DNA of 58,585 nt, taken from positions 1 through 58,585 of the forward strand of contig JAESPD010000020.1 in the NCBI GenBank assembly GCA_016756855.1, written 5' to 3'. Each line of letters opens with the position of its first letter. Within the stretch, counting starts at the first letter, position 1. This document shows positions 9,523-19,113 of the stretch, in pieces. The DNA is from a gamma proteobacterium endosymbiont of Lamellibrachia anaximandri. GTDB taxonomy: Bacteria; Pseudomonadota; Gammaproteobacteria; Chromatiales; Chromatiaceae. The translations under genes were made by a program, and so were the position numbers. Below the pieces are notes generated by a model. The model was not told the origin of the DNA, made no database searches, and worked only from the letters and a program-made list of their open reading frames with translations.

Positions 9523-10203
9523 TTAAATCCGGCGTATCAGAAGCAGGCCGCAGCCGAGTCCTTTGGCTGGGCCAATGCCCTGGGTCAGCAGTGTTAGAAA
9601 GCTTTCTGGATCGGTGATTGTCAGCGTACCGCTAAGGTCGAGGCTGCTGTAGCTTATAGCAGCTTTCTGGTTTCGCTTGCTCTCTTTGTGCTGTTGATAG
9701 TGCTCCGCTGTAATACTGTTCAATTGAGCTCCAGTACGTTCCAGGCGGGGTTCGAGCCATTGCTTACCTGCCTGTTGCCAGATGGCTGCCTGATGAGGTC
9801 TCTTGGCAGGTGATTGCTTGCGCCAGCCAGTTTTCGTTTTGATGTCCATGACTAGATCATGTCGCTGACGTTTGCCGTTGCGAACATTTTTTCGTGTGAC
9901 TACGGGGTTTGCACGTAGACTGAAGGCCAGTAGTTGGCCTGTCTGTAGTTGTGGGCGATAGTCGCGCTGGTCAATTTGCCAGACTCCGCTGCGATCAACA
10001 GGCTGGCGATTTGATAGCAGGTAAAATTGTGGCCAGCCATCGTTGTCGTTGCGGCGAAAAAGGAAGTCGCGTTTTGCCTCTGGGTTGTCATCGAAAAGAC
10101 GCCACAGTTGCTGGTGCTCGGAATAACTGCTCTGTTGGCAGAGCTGTTGCGCCAGCTTGCGGGTATCTGTATCCGTACGTAATCGTATGCGGCTGAAATA
10201 CAT
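9523..10203 (-). CDS. cas6e: Cas6e crRNA-processing endoribonuclease
   Basis: A 226-aa Cas6e (Cse3/CasE). It cuts pre-crRNA at the base of the repeat hairpin and stays bound to the 3' handle as part of Cascade. Visible features: N-terminal MYFSRIRLR strand, the conserved His in YSEHQQLWRLF near residue 30 where the catalytic His lies in the family, and the C-terminal glycine-rich loop GIGPAKGLGCGLLL. It starts 2 bp after cas5, so it is co-translated. Length is normal. Confidence 0.93.
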   Translation of the reverse strand: MYFSRIRLRTDTDTRKLAQQLCQQSSYSEHQQLWRLFDDNPEAKRDFLFRRNDNDGWPQFYLLSNRQPVDRSGVWQIDQRDYRPQLQTGQLLAFSLRANPVVTRKNVRNGKRQRHDLVMDIKTKTGWRKQSPAKRPHQAAIWQQAGKQWLEPRLERTGAQLNSITAEHYQQHKESKRNQKAAISYSSLDLSGTLTITDPESFLTLLTQGIGPAKGLGCGLLLIRRI

Positions 10204-10205
10204 GG

Positions 10206-10952
10206 TTAATCCTCCGTGGCACTCTGTGTGGCCATATATTCGATACGCTCATCGAATTGCCAGCGTCTGCGGCTACGTAATCGATCCCGGCGCGGATAGG
10301 TCATTTCGGGTGAGAGATCAGTTTCGTCGCTATCCCAATACAGACGGGTTACTTTCTCCTTAATCAGTCCTCCAAATCCCCATAATCCATGAGTCAGTGT
10401 ATCGAGTGCAGATTGTGGGTCAGGGTACTGATCAAAAGCCTCAGCAAGCCCGTTAGCCTCGATGATTTTTGCGGCGAGCGGCAGTGATAGCGGACAGGAT
10501 TTGCGACCTAGATAGAGCTGGAGTCTTGGACGGGCAAGTGCCTCGGAAATTTCGTTTAACGAGAAAACACTGTTTTGCTTACAACCTAAAGCGATAGTGG
10601 CGGCGCAGTCACATCGGTAATCACGGCTGGAGAGGATGGTATGTAGCTTGTCTGCATTCAGTTCATCCTGACGTGTGTAATGGGTAACTTTGCGTTGGGT
10701 AGGTGGCACCTGTGTTGTGTGGTAATCACGCAGTACCTCTCCGGGTGCATCCAGGCGGATTGCTACATTGATAGATCTGTCGAGACTCAGTAACTTCTCT
10801 TCCTGATCACGTCGTATGCCTAGTGCGGCGGCTACCAGTCCAAGCGTAGCGGTACGGGTAGGATGATCGTGGCTGGGGCGGAACTCTCCCACTGCTGTGT
10901 CGCCCCAAGCTGCCATCGGACCGTACAGGCGAAACAATAGATAACTCTGCAT
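10206..10952 (-). CDS. cas5: Cas5e, Cascade subunit
   Basis: A 248-aa Cas5e (CasD), which caps the crRNA 5' handle in Cascade. I start it at the internal ATG giving MQSYLLFRLYGPMAAWGD, the family N terminus, rather than 17 codons upstream inside cas7. This leaves 4 bp after the cas7 stop. The RAMP fold is supported by the PSHDHPTRTATLGLVAAALGI segment. It is part of a compact cse1-cse2-cas7-cas5-cas6e run. Confidence 0.93.
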   Translation of the reverse strand: MQSYLLFRLYGPMAAWGDTAVGEFRPSHDHPTRTATLGLVAAALGIRRDQEEKLLSLDRSINVAIRLDAPGEVLRDYHTTQVPPTQRKVTHYTRQDELNADKLHTILSSRDYRCDCAATIALGCKQNSVFSLNEISEALARPRLQLYLGRKSCPLSLPLAAKIIEANGLAEAFDQYPDPQSALDTLTHGLWGFGGLIKEKVTRLYWDSDETDLSPEMTYPRRDRLRSRRRWQFDERIEYMATQSATED

Positions 10953-10956
10953 AGCC

Positions 10957-12039
10957 TTAGTCTCCGCTGATGCACTCAATAATGCCTTGCAGGCTGCCTT
11001 CACCCGTTTCGGCGTTCAAGCTGCAACGCCTATCCGCACAAGCGCCATAAACCTGATCCATTTTTTTGACGGTTTCGTTTATATTTTGGATAGACTGCGC
11101 CAACAGATCGTTGCCGCCAATTGGCTTGAGAAAGGCTACTGAGAGGGAACGGGGTTGTTGATCGCCCTTTTCACACAAAATGTAAGAGGCACGGGCGCGG
11201 GAGGCAAAGCTGTTTTGTTTGCCGCTGGGTGCGATAGTAGCGGCTGATTCAATCAGTGCGGCCAGTGTTTTGTCAGCCAGTGCAGTATCGCCGGAGAGAT
11301 TTTCGATCAGCAGTTCTCGGTCGATGCAGAGGTAAAGATAGAACAGACCGGCAGCGAATTCGGTTTCTCCCATGTGGGCGGCCCCCATATCTTCCTCGCC
11401 GTTGTTCAGATCATCAACAGCTGTAAAAAAGTCATCTTCCACGGTGACCTTATGCACGCTGATGGCATGTGCGACCTGGGCGGCCGCTTCGGTGTTGTAG
11501 GCGGGGCTTGAAGCTAGCATGCGGCCGAAGAGGGCGATGTCGGCGGCGGTATGTTGTTTTCGCAGTAAGGCCAATTGTTCGTTGCTTGGTGCGTCATCGC
11601 CGTTGGCTAATTCGTCAATGAGCTTTGTGATTGCCTGCTGCTCTTCCGGACTGAAGTGAGCTAGTTGTTCGATTTCCAGTTCAGTCTGGCGTTTGTTTTC
11701 ATCGGCGTCGACCTTCTCTTTTTTTGAGAGTGTTTTCAGTTTACCGAACACGCCAGCGATGGCTTGGGCATAGCTGAAGGCTGCTTTGTCTTTAACGCCT
11801 TTTTCCAGTAATTGCTGATAGATATCCCGCCCCATTTCCTTTGTGCGGACCCCCAAATGATCAGTTAGTGCTGAGCGAAAGATGTCGGAGGTGCGCCAAG
11901 CACGTTTAAGGCTTTGTGAAGAGACGCGCAGGCGATTCGCACCTCCCATCATAGCGGTTTTTGGTCGCCCGAGATCATCACGATTGAGGTTGGCTGGTGG
12001 GTAAGAAGTAAGCAGGTGCAGCTGAATGAATTTACTCAT
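10957..12039 (-). CDS. cas7: Cas7e, Cascade backbone subunit
   Basis: A 360-aa Cas7e (Cse4/CasC). Six copies form the helical backbone that coats the crRNA spacer. The N terminus FIQLHLLTSYPPANLNRDD and the following RLRVSSQSLKRAWR are diagnostic of the family. A charged segment at residues ~100-150 (KKEKVDADENKRQTELEIEQ) is the variable thumb-like insertion. Twenty bp separate it from cse2, and cas5 follows after 4 bp. Confidence 0.95.
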   Translation of the reverse strand: MSKFIQLHLLTSYPPANLNRDDLGRPKTAMMGGANRLRVSSQSLKRAWRTSDIFRSALTDHLGVRTKEMGRDIYQQLLEKGVKDKAAFSYAQAIAGVFGKLKTLSKKEKVDADENKRQTELEIEQLAHFSPEEQQAITKLIDELANGDDAPSNEQLALLRKQHTAADIALFGRMLASSPAYNTEAAAQVAHAISVHKVTVEDDFFTAVDDLNNGEEDMGAAHMGETEFAAGLFYLYLCIDRELLIENLSGDTALADKTLAALIESAATIAPSGKQNSFASRARASYILCEKGDQQPRSLSVAFLKPIGGNDLLAQSIQNINETVKKMDQVYGACADRRCSLNAETGEGSLQGIIECISGD

Positions 12040-12059
12040 GGTTTCGTCCTTGTCGTTGT

Positions 12060-12551
12060 TCAGGCGGTTTTGGTTTCAGGCACAAAGGGGAAGTAGGCGA
12101 AGGCCCAGCGCTTACGCACGCTATCACCCCAGTAGTAGACGGAACTGATCAGGTCGGGCAGATTGGCGGTGTGCCCGAGCATGTGCAATATGCGGATCAT
12201 TGCCAGATAGAGATCATCGGGTTTCTCCTGTAGCAGTCGGCGAAAACGCAATTCACTGACGACAGGTTTGCCGTCACCGGCCATGGCGCGGGCGAGGTCG
12301 CGTGCTGTGGTATGCCGGCAATGGGATAAAAGGCCGACAACCCGGGCGAGCCGTAACTCCCAGTTATGATCACTATTCAGAAAGGGTTCGAGACGTTTGC
12401 ACAATCGAATATATGCTGGATGAAGCATGACCTGGGTCGGGCCGTTACAGCGGCGCAGTGTGGCGCGGGTACCCCGGTCATTTTCCAGTGATTGCCACCA
12501 GGTTGTCAGTATCCCGGTGCCGGGACCATCGGGTGCAAATACTTTGCTCAT
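12060..12551 (-). CDS. cse2: Cse2, Cascade small subunit
   Basis: A 163-aa Cse2 (CasB), present as a dimer along the belly of Cascade that stabilises the displaced strand of the R-loop. It is helical and basic; the segment LRRCNGPTQVMLHPAYIRL near residues 33-51 is typical. Its start overlaps the cse1 stop by 4 bp (ATGA). Confidence 0.92.
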   Translation of the reverse strand: MSKVFAPDGPGTGILTTWWQSLENDRGTRATLRRCNGPTQVMLHPAYIRLCKRLEPFLNSDHNWELRLARVVGLLSHCRHTTARDLARAMAGDGKPVVSELRFRRLLQEKPDDLYLAMIRILHMLGHTANLPDLISSVYYWGDSVRKRWAFAYFPFVPETKTA

Positions 12552-14143
12552 GCGGCTTTCTCCTTGTTGTTGAGTTGCAGTTTTTCCTTCAATTTTTTGC
12601 TGTAGAGCCAGTTTTTGAGTTTCTTGTGGGCAGTGGCGATGCGTCTTGGATTGACAGTTTCAAAGTCTCCGCGGCTGGTCCAGTAATCAAACAGCTGAAA
12701 GGCGCTATCACACAGCGTTCGATGCCACTCTCTCAGTATCTGGGTTTCGTTCTGGTCTTTGTCGAGTTGGTCTTTGAGTGTTTTCAAGGCAGTAAAGAAG
12801 GCGTTTTCTGTGTGACTGAAAAAGGCTTCCTGCAGGAAATTGGTATCGCCTTTGGCATCGCCGGGACGTTTGAACCAAGCCTCCTTGATAGAGCTGCGGG
12901 TCATGCTGGCGACACCTGTGGCTGTCTCGATAAGAATTTCTGCTATTTCAATGAATTGTTCGCGAATTGTGGCGTCTAGCGGAAATAAGGGAAAAGTGGT
13001 TTCATACCAGCAGCGGGATTTGTTGCTTTTCATATCGTAGCCAAAGGCATGTATCCGCAGTTGTTCGCCTTGTAGCTGTCGGCCGGTACCCTCACTTTCC
13101 AAAAAGCTGGTTATGATTTTTGCTGGGTGGTTGTTGGTACCTGTACTGATCAATCCCAGCCAGTGTTGGTATTGCAGCCCACCTGGCTGCGCGTGTTGCG
13201 GCAGAGCCAAGCCGTCTTTGTTGTTGATGTGTGGACTCAGTGGGTGTTTCCAAGGGCCATCGTAATTGATGCCATAATTTTTTGTATCGCATCGGCTGAT
13301 GAGCGAATCAGATTCTTTGCCACACAAATCGCAAGATCCCCTCGTCGTCTGTTTCCAGTCGAGTCGGATTCGGCGTGGCATACCCCAATACATTTGCAGC
13401 GGGTGGGCATCCTTCGGTGTGGTGATATCGCCCTTTCCATGGCTGGTTCGCGTAGATGAAAGCCAGGGAAAAATGGCGGGGGGTTCTGATAAATCGGTAT
13501 TGCCACTCAATGTAGGCAGATCGCCTTTGTTGAGAACATTGAGCCAACAATCGCGCCATAGTGAATTCGCTAACTGCTGGTTGTTGCCTGAGTCATGATG
13601 AGTGTCCAAAGCGACAAGGGTAGTCAGGGGGCCGCCACCTCGTAAGGACGTGCGATAGCCTCTTCCCCCTTCTGGTGCATTTGTTTGTAACGTAAACAGT
13701 GCAGTAGCCGCACAATTCGGACAAATGTTGTTTACGTTGCCTCGTTTAATGAAGTGGTCTCTATTTTCTCTCAATGCTTTGTCGCCAGGTGTTTCGATTA
13801 GCAAGTTGGCGATGGGTTTGAGAACGCCATCCAGGGGGGCATAATCCTGCATGAACTTTGGCCCGTCGGCATCCAGGTTAAATGCGGCCTCATAGGGTTC
13901 AAAAAGTTGTCTGAGCGTTTCAGGCACTGGTAAATTCTCAAGCCATTCGCCCCATTGGTTGTTGTCATCCGGCGGGCAGGCGGTTTGTAACAGGCCGATT
14001 AGAAATTGCAGCAAAGCACCGTTGAAATCGGGGCGGGGTGCTGCCAGTGCCAGCATGTCAGGGTCGCTGATTTGCCAGGGGGCAATGTGGGTCTCTCCCT
14101 GAGTGGTGTGGATGGGTAGCCATTTGTCTTCGAGTAGATTCAT
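12548..14143 (-). CDS. cse1: Cse1 (Cas8e), Cascade large subunit
   Basis: A 531-aa Cse1 (CasA) that reads the PAM and recruits Cas3. I start at the ATG giving MNLLEDKWLPI, the family N terminus; the longer frame runs into cas3. This start overlaps the cas3 stop as ATGA, indicating translational coupling. Two CxxC pairs, CPNC at 141-144 and CDLC near residue 270, suggest a bound zinc. The C-terminal four-helix region that contacts Cas3 is complete. Length is close to E. coli CasA (~500). Confidence 0.94.
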   Translation of the reverse strand: MNLLEDKWLPIHTTQGETHIAPWQISDPDMLALAAPRPDFNGALLQFLIGLLQTACPPDDNNQWGEWLENLPVPETLRQLFEPYEAAFNLDADGPKFMQDYAPLDGVLKPIANLLIETPGDKALRENRDHFIKRGNVNNICPNCAATALFTLQTNAPEGGRGYRTSLRGGGPLTTLVALDTHHDSGNNQQLANSLWRDCWLNVLNKGDLPTLSGNTDLSEPPAIFPWLSSTRTSHGKGDITTPKDAHPLQMYWGMPRRIRLDWKQTTRGSCDLCGKESDSLISRCDTKNYGINYDGPWKHPLSPHINNKDGLALPQHAQPGGLQYQHWLGLISTGTNNHPAKIITSFLESEGTGRQLQGEQLRIHAFGYDMKSNKSRCWYETTFPLFPLDATIREQFIEIAEILIETATGVASMTRSSIKEAWFKRPGDAKGDTNFLQEAFFSHTENAFFTALKTLKDQLDKDQNETQILREWHRTLCDSAFQLFDYWTSRGDFETVNPRRIATAHKKLKNWLYSKKLKEKLQLNNKEKAA

Positions 14144-16917
14144 AGATCTGTTCCTTGAGTTGCCGTGTATTCCTTCTCTGTCATCAAGCCGATTTCGGGG
14201 CTGTAATAAATAGGTGACTTTTCTCCTTTCTGGTTGATGGTGTTGCCTTGCCATAGATCGGATGCTAATGAAACCAACGTTATTAACAGGCCCCATTTTC
14301 CCTTGGCAGGCAGGTTGGTTTTGCATGTTTCCAGTACATCAGCAGGGATCTCCACTTGATGTTCACAAGCATCGGTTACTGCCCGTCGCACAGTCAGGCT
14401 GGATTGTTGCCAGCGGAAAGTGGATGCATTGTACAGTGGTGTCAGCTCTCCATCCTGCCACTTGGCTAGCCATACCTGGGTGGTCTCTTCGCCTAACCGG
14501 GTGGGAGTGTCGGCATCGTCCCACCAGTTATTGGTGTGTTCACGCGAATATCCACCATCCAAGTGCAGGCGATTGAGCTTGCCTTGACCCTGTTGCGCCT
14601 TTTGATTGCCTTCTGCCGTGGCATCGATTTCCTGTAGTCCTTCTGGTATCTCTGCTTCGAGTCCATAGACACCTTCAATCAGGCTGCGGGCATCTTCGGG
14701 CATGCGGAAACCGTTTTGTTCCTTGAGTAGTTTCATGCCCAGCCAAAGCTGGGCATGGTTTTCATAGACGGCTTGGGCTCGGGGGAATGCTTGTTTGAAC
14801 CAATCAGGAGTGGGCACTTCTTGCCACTCTGGTGCATGGATGGTCAGTATAGGTTCCAGACGTTGATCATGGTTTTTTATGGGGTTGCCTTTCACATCCC
14901 GTCGATGCCGGTGCAGGCGGCCTGCGCGTTGGATCAGCAGGTCGATGGGGGCCAAGTCGGAGATCAGATGGTCAAAATCGAGATCCAGAGACTGCTCAAC
15001 CACTTGGGTAGCGATCAGTAACTGGCCTGCGCGTTGATTGTGGTCACCCTTTTTACCGAAGCGTTGGAGGACACGATTCTCGATGCTGATTCGGTCGGCC
15101 AGGCAGAAGCGGGCATGGAAGAGGTCGATCTGCCATTCCGTGTGGTTACACTTCAGCCAGGAATAGATCTTGCGCGCATCCGCTACGGTATTGCATATCC
15201 AGCAGGCGCAATCACCCTGTTCTATCCATTGCGTCAACTGCTGGTTAATCTGATCTCTCTGGCTGATGAAATCGACAGAAATGCGGCGTTTTACCTCTGA
15301 CCGGGTTTGCAGTGCATGTTCTTCGACGGACTCGCCGTTGAAATGCGTGAGCAGTGGATAATCGGTTTTGTCAGTTGAGGGTTTTGACTTGCTTGTCCCC
15401 TCGGCAAAGGCTCTCATCAGTCGTTCTCGCTGAGCTTTTGGTAAGGTTGCAGAGAGAAGAATGGCGCTGCCACCTGCCATGGCATGGGCGGTGAGAAGGC
15501 GTTCCAACAGTGGCAGCATGTAGGCATCACAGGCGTGTACCTCGTCTACCAACAGGACCTTGTTGCTGAGACCAAGCAGCCGCAGTGACTGGTGTTTGTT
15601 GGGTAGGATGCTGAGCAGTGCTTGGTCGATAGTGCCGATACCGATCTCTGCCAACAGTGCCTTTTTGCGGTTATCGGCCAGCCATTCGCCGCAATGTATG
15701 GATGCGGGTGAGATTCCTTCGTTTGGGTAGTCAGCTTCAGGGTGTTTGCTTTGAGGAATGAGTGATTGGCGAAATTTATCAGAAAGGTCGCGTGCGCCAT
15801 GGGCCAGTACCAGTGACGGGGCGGTATTGCTCTCGTAAAACTCCCGGTAGATGTTACCCACGCGGTCATACATGGCATTGGCGGTGGCCATGGTGGGGAG
15901 GCCGAAGTAGAGGCCGTTGGCTAAGCCTGCGGCCATCAGGCGATGGGTAATGAGCAAGGCAGCTTCGGTTTTACCTGCACCAGTAACATCTTCAAGAATA
16001 AATAGTTGTGGTTGATGGCCTAGTGTTAGTGTCGTCGCCAAGTCCTGTAAAGGTGTCGGATTGGCGTCTTGTTTGATATTGAGCAGTTGGGACAGTTCAA
16101 TAGAGTGGCTTGGTCTGGCGGTCAGTAGCTCGGTCTTCGCAATTGCTGTGCCTGCCTGTTGCTTGGCGACTTTCCAATATTCTTCGAAGGAAGCGGGTGA
16201 TGAGTTGTAAGCGAAGAAATCGGCATTTGAGCCTATCCAGTCACATAAGACAGCAAAACCTGCAAGCCACCAGGATGCCTGGCGCGCTGCTTGCATGTCC
16301 CACTTGGGAAGCGTTTCAGTGAAGCTGGGGAACAGCATGAGGATGTCGTCGCTGAAGGCGATCGCGGCTAGCTGGTCTGCTTCGGAAAAATAGCGTTCAT
16401 GTCGGATATGTTTGGCTGATGGTGGCTTGCCGTGGTGACCGGTCATGGCGAGCATGCAGGTGTCGATAGGGTGTGCGCCTTCCCCTCCTCTGCCTGTGCG
16501 TGGGATCAGACCGGTCTGCTGCCAGCGTGGTTTGAGTACACGTTGCCAGAAGGTATAGCCGAGCTGGTCGTGGCGTATGTCGTATTCCTGTGCGGCTGTG
16601 GCTGTCGGGTTGATGGCTTGCGTTATGTCCGGTCGCAACGCCTGAAAACTGGAGGAGAATTTCCCGAGATCGTGAAGAGCCAATAGTGTTGGCAAGCTGG
16701 TGTGGAGGTCTTTTTCTGCCAATCCTGTCAGGCGTTGGAGTGTTTTCCGTAGCGGAAGGTGTTGTTCCAATAGCCGCTGGCCTACTGCCGCCACATCCAG
16801 GCAGTGATACGGCAATAGGTGACAGCCCTGTCCGTCTGTTTGATCAAAAGCGGCCTTGCCCCAATAGCGATAATAGAGCGCCAGGGCACCCGTCTGTTTG
16901 TCATTCCGCTCATCCAT
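14140..16917 (-). CDS. cas3: Cas3 nuclease-helicase, type I-E
   Basis: A 925-aa Cas3 that is recruited to the R-loop and degrades target DNA 3' to 5'. The N-terminal HD nuclease shows H38, the H82-D83 doublet in LLALHDLGKF and the H161-H162 pair in TGHHGKPP. The SF2 helicase follows: Walker A TGAGKT near 312-317, the DEVH box at 458-461, LSATLP near 488-493 and motif VI QRAGRLHRHRR near 695. All catalytic motifs are intact, so interference should be possible. It leads the cas operon, 51 bp downstream of the HIRAN gene on the same strand. Confidence 0.97.
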   Translation of the reverse strand: MDERNDKQTGALALYYRYWGKAAFDQTDGQGCHLLPYHCLDVAAVGQRLLEQHLPLRKTLQRLTGLAEKDLHTSLPTLLALHDLGKFSSSFQALRPDITQAINPTATAAQEYDIRHDQLGYTFWQRVLKPRWQQTGLIPRTGRGGEGAHPIDTCMLAMTGHHGKPPSAKHIRHERYFSEADQLAAIAFSDDILMLFPSFTETLPKWDMQAARQASWWLAGFAVLCDWIGSNADFFAYNSSPASFEEYWKVAKQQAGTAIAKTELLTARPSHSIELSQLLNIKQDANPTPLQDLATTLTLGHQPQLFILEDVTGAGKTEAALLITHRLMAAGLANGLYFGLPTMATANAMYDRVGNIYREFYESNTAPSLVLAHGARDLSDKFRQSLIPQSKHPEADYPNEGISPASIHCGEWLADNRKKALLAEIGIGTIDQALLSILPNKHQSLRLLGLSNKVLLVDEVHACDAYMLPLLERLLTAHAMAGGSAILLSATLPKAQRERLMRAFAEGTSKSKPSTDKTDYPLLTHFNGESVEEHALQTRSEVKRRISVDFISQRDQINQQLTQWIEQGDCACWICNTVADARKIYSWLKCNHTEWQIDLFHARFCLADRISIENRVLQRFGKKGDHNQRAGQLLIATQVVEQSLDLDFDHLISDLAPIDLLIQRAGRLHRHRRDVKGNPIKNHDQRLEPILTIHAPEWQEVPTPDWFKQAFPRAQAVYENHAQLWLGMKLLKEQNGFRMPEDARSLIEGVYGLEAEIPEGLQEIDATAEGNQKAQQGQGKLNRLHLDGGYSREHTNNWWDDADTPTRLGEETTQVWLAKWQDGELTPLYNASTFRWQQSSLTVRRAVTDACEHQVEIPADVLETCKTNLPAKGKWGLLITLVSLASDLWQGNTINQKGEKSPIYYSPEIGLMTEKEYTATQGTDL

Positions 16918-16968
16918 GTGTGAAATACCTTACTCCAGCCATGCATATTTATGTCAGTCTAGCCTGTT

Positions 16969-17370
16969 TCAAATGGCCAGAAAAACACTAAACCGCACCC
17001 GCCTCCACGGATTGTCATCCTCCAGCGGCCGAACGATGCGCCCTTCCAACTGCTCGCCCCGATCCATCATCTGGGCGAGGGTGCGGTTCTCGCTGCGCGG
17101 GACGTATCCCAGGTGTTCGTTTTTGAACCAGACGGCGATTGCGTTGCGGTCGTATCGGTTGGCAGGCTCGCGGCGCAGTTTCAGGGTCTCTCCGATCTGA
17201 AGAAACTGCCAGATGCCAGGGGCGCGGTGGTATTGGTAGCCGGCCAGGGGTGACTCTTGCAGCAGTACCCGGCGTTTCGGTTCCAGAAGTTGGGTGTTGG
17301 CATTGATCCGTCCACTCAGCCCGATGCCCAGGCTGCCAAACAGGGTGTGCAGGAAGGTTCGGCGTTGCAT
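16969..17370 (-). CDS. Exported HIRAN-domain protein
   Basis: A 133-aa protein: a twin-arginine type signal (MQRRTFLHTLFGSLGIGLSG) followed by a single HIRAN domain at residues ~40-130 (FLQIGETLKLRREPANRYDR, NAIAVWF, LGYVPRSENRTLA). HIRAN domains bind DNA 3' ends in Rad5/HLTF, but stand-alone exported ones have no established role. A good AGGAG ribosome site precedes the ATG. The gene ends 51 bp before cas3 on the same strand, so read-through into the cas operon is possible. The link to CRISPR is positional only. Confidence 0.82.
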   Translation of the reverse strand: MQRRTFLHTLFGSLGIGLSGRINANTQLLEPKRRVLLQESPLAGYQYHRAPGIWQFLQIGETLKLRREPANRYDRNAIAVWFKNEHLGYVPRSENRTLAQMMDRGEQLEGRIVRPLEDDNPWRRVRFSVFLAI

Positions 17371-17564
17371 GATCTGTTGCTCCTTTTGTTAGAGGCTACA
17401 GTCACCATAACAAGGGGGGTGGCTCAAACCGTGAGTCCGCGACTAATAAATTTCCCGCTTTTTGGGTAGATTGGGTGCTAAGTTAAATGATGCTCATGTA
17501 AGGTTGATGATGAGGTCGAAGTCAATTTTGACTCCGATCTCTATGGAATCAGGGGAGAGGAAAG

Positions 17565-17966
17565 TTGCTGGAGTATATCTTTTTCGATGAGCGCCCCTGG
17601 CGGCGTTTTATTGAGTTTTTGCAGGATCAGGGGATGGTGCCGGAGACCTCAAAAGACGATGAGGGCTGGCTGGTGATGCTGCCGGAGGATATCGACGACG
17701 ATATCAATGACCGGGTCGAGGCCTTCTACGACGAGATGCTGGACTTCAACGAGATCTTGTTTGTGGATGCCGAAGGAGAGGATCACGTGCATGCGGCCGG
17801 GGTCAATATCACCCTGAAGGACGGCCGTACCGTGCAGGCGGCTATCGATCCGAAGGTCATGCGGCGTCTGCTGGAGGTTGTGACCGCAGAAGAGTTGGGG
17901 GATCTGGTCAACGCTATCGCCGATGCGGTGGAAAATCCTGACCAGCGTTCTATCTGTCAGCGCTGA
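17565..17966 (+). CDS. Conserved acidic protein of unknown function
   Basis: A 133-aa soluble, strongly acidic protein (EDIDDDINDRVEAFYDEML near the middle). The best start is a TTG preceded by AGGGGAGAGG; the nearest upstream ATG is out of frame. It contains a likely alpha-beta core (GVNITLKDGRTVQAAIDPKV) followed by a helix. I do not recognise a named family. Its 3' end overlaps the convergent downstream gene by 10 bp. Confidence 0.75.
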   Translation: MLEYIFFDERPWRRFIEFLQDQGMVPETSKDDEGWLVMLPEDIDDDINDRVEAFYDEMLDFNEILFVDAEGEDHVHAAGVNITLKDGRTVQAAIDPKVMRRLLEVVTAEELGDLVNAIADAVENPDQRSICQR

Positions 17967-18190
17967 TTCGTTTCCTGCCGCGCCTGTTTCAGTTTTTCTT
18001 CGGAACGCTGCATGGACGCCTCCAGCTTTGAGGCAGCGAGGCGGGCCGCCTTTTTTCGCTCTACCAGTTCGATGTACTCCTTGGGGGTCAGGGTGACGTC
18101 CTGCTCCAGTGGGGCGTCGGAGGTTTTGAGTACATAATAGATGCCGCCGATCAGGACGATCAAGACGGCGAAAAAGACGGTTCTGTTCAT
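17957..18190 (-). CDS. Small membrane-anchored protein
   Basis: A 77-aa protein with one N-terminal transmembrane helix (VFFAVLIVLIGGIYYVL) and a charged periplasmic or cytoplasmic tail rich in Lys, Glu and Gln that is likely coiled-coil (residues ~38-77). I chose the ATG before NRTVFFAV; the longer frame adds 23 unlikely residues. It overlaps the 3' end of the convergent gene. Function unknown. Confidence 0.65.
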   Translation of the reverse strand: MNRTVFFAVLIVLIGGIYYVLKTSDAPLEQDVTLTPKEYIELVERKKAARLAASKLEASMQRSEEKLKQARQETNQR

Positions 18191-18281
18191 GCTTTGCGGT
18201 CTGCCTGGATAAGCTGATGCACTTTGAGGAAACTCTGGATGAATAGAGAAGCCTGTCATTCAGCGCTTCCCTAAGTATGGC

Positions 18282-18944
18282 CTAATTTTCGTCATGCAGC
18301 CTTAGAATGGGCCAATCCTTTTCCCCGGCATGGCGGAGCAGTGTCTCATCCGGGTCGACTGCCACGGGATGGTCGACGCATTCCAGCAGGGGGATATCGT
18401 TGTGGGAGTCGCTGTAGAACCAGCTGCCTCGCAGGTCCGTACCCTTTTTCGCAAGCCACTGGTTGAGCCGGTTGACCTTGCCTATCTGAAAACAGGGTTC
18501 TCCCGCCACTTCTCCGGTAAATCGGCCGCCGATTTTTTCAGGTTCGGTGGCGATCAGGTTCTCCACGCCAAACCTTTCGGCGATGGGAGTGGTGACGAAG
18601 GCATTGGTGGCAGTGATGATCATCAGCTCATCCCCTGCGTCCCGATGTTTTTGCAGCAGTTGTCGGGCGCTTGTGCTGATGATCGGGTCGATTTTATCGG
18701 TCAGGAACGCTGCCCGCCATTTCAGCAACTGATCCGGTTCATGGTCACGCAACGGTCGCAGGGAAAAACGCAGAAACTCAAGGATATCGAGCCGGCCCTC
18801 TTTGTACTCCTGGTAGAATCGCTCGTTCTCGCGTTCGTAGAATTCGCCATCTACAACCCCGTTCTCCACCAGCCAGGTCCCCCAGAGATAGTCGGAGTCC
18901 CCGGCCAGCAATGTATTATCGAGGTCGAAGAGGGCAAGGGCCAT
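18282..18944 (-). CDS. HAD-superfamily IB phosphatase
   Basis: A 220-aa HAD hydrolase of the SerB-like IB group. Motif I is FDLDNTLL (residues 6-13), motif II lies in MIITATNAF (Thr near residue 112), and motif III/IV is in FYSDSHNDIPLLE. Members dephosphorylate small metabolites such as phosphoserine, histidinol phosphate or phosphoethanolamine-like substrates; which one applies here is not clear. The same HAD gene sits beside rppH and ptsP in Pseudomonas. It is divergent from rppH across 169 bp. Confidence 0.88.
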   Translation of the reverse strand: MALALFDLDNTLLAGDSDYLWGTWLVENGVVDGEFYERENERFYQEYKEGRLDILEFLRFSLRPLRDHEPDQLLKWRAAFLTDKIDPIISTSARQLLQKHRDAGDELMIITATNAFVTTPIAERFGVENLIATEPEKIGGRFTGEVAGEPCFQIGKVNRLNQWLAKKGTDLRGSWFYSDSHNDIPLLECVDHPVAVDPDETLLRHAGEKDWPILRLHDEN

Positions 18945-19113
18945 GGGTTAAATCCTGTTGGTTGCTGAGATCTTCCTGCGAAGGGTCCCAAAAGACAAAG
19001 GTACCGGATTTTTCTTTATAAGCAAAGCCTTATGTTGTCTGGTTTGCTTGCCGATAAACTGGGTTTATGGAAAAATCAGAGTACCCTGTTAATTTGGACT
19101 AAGAGTTGAACCT

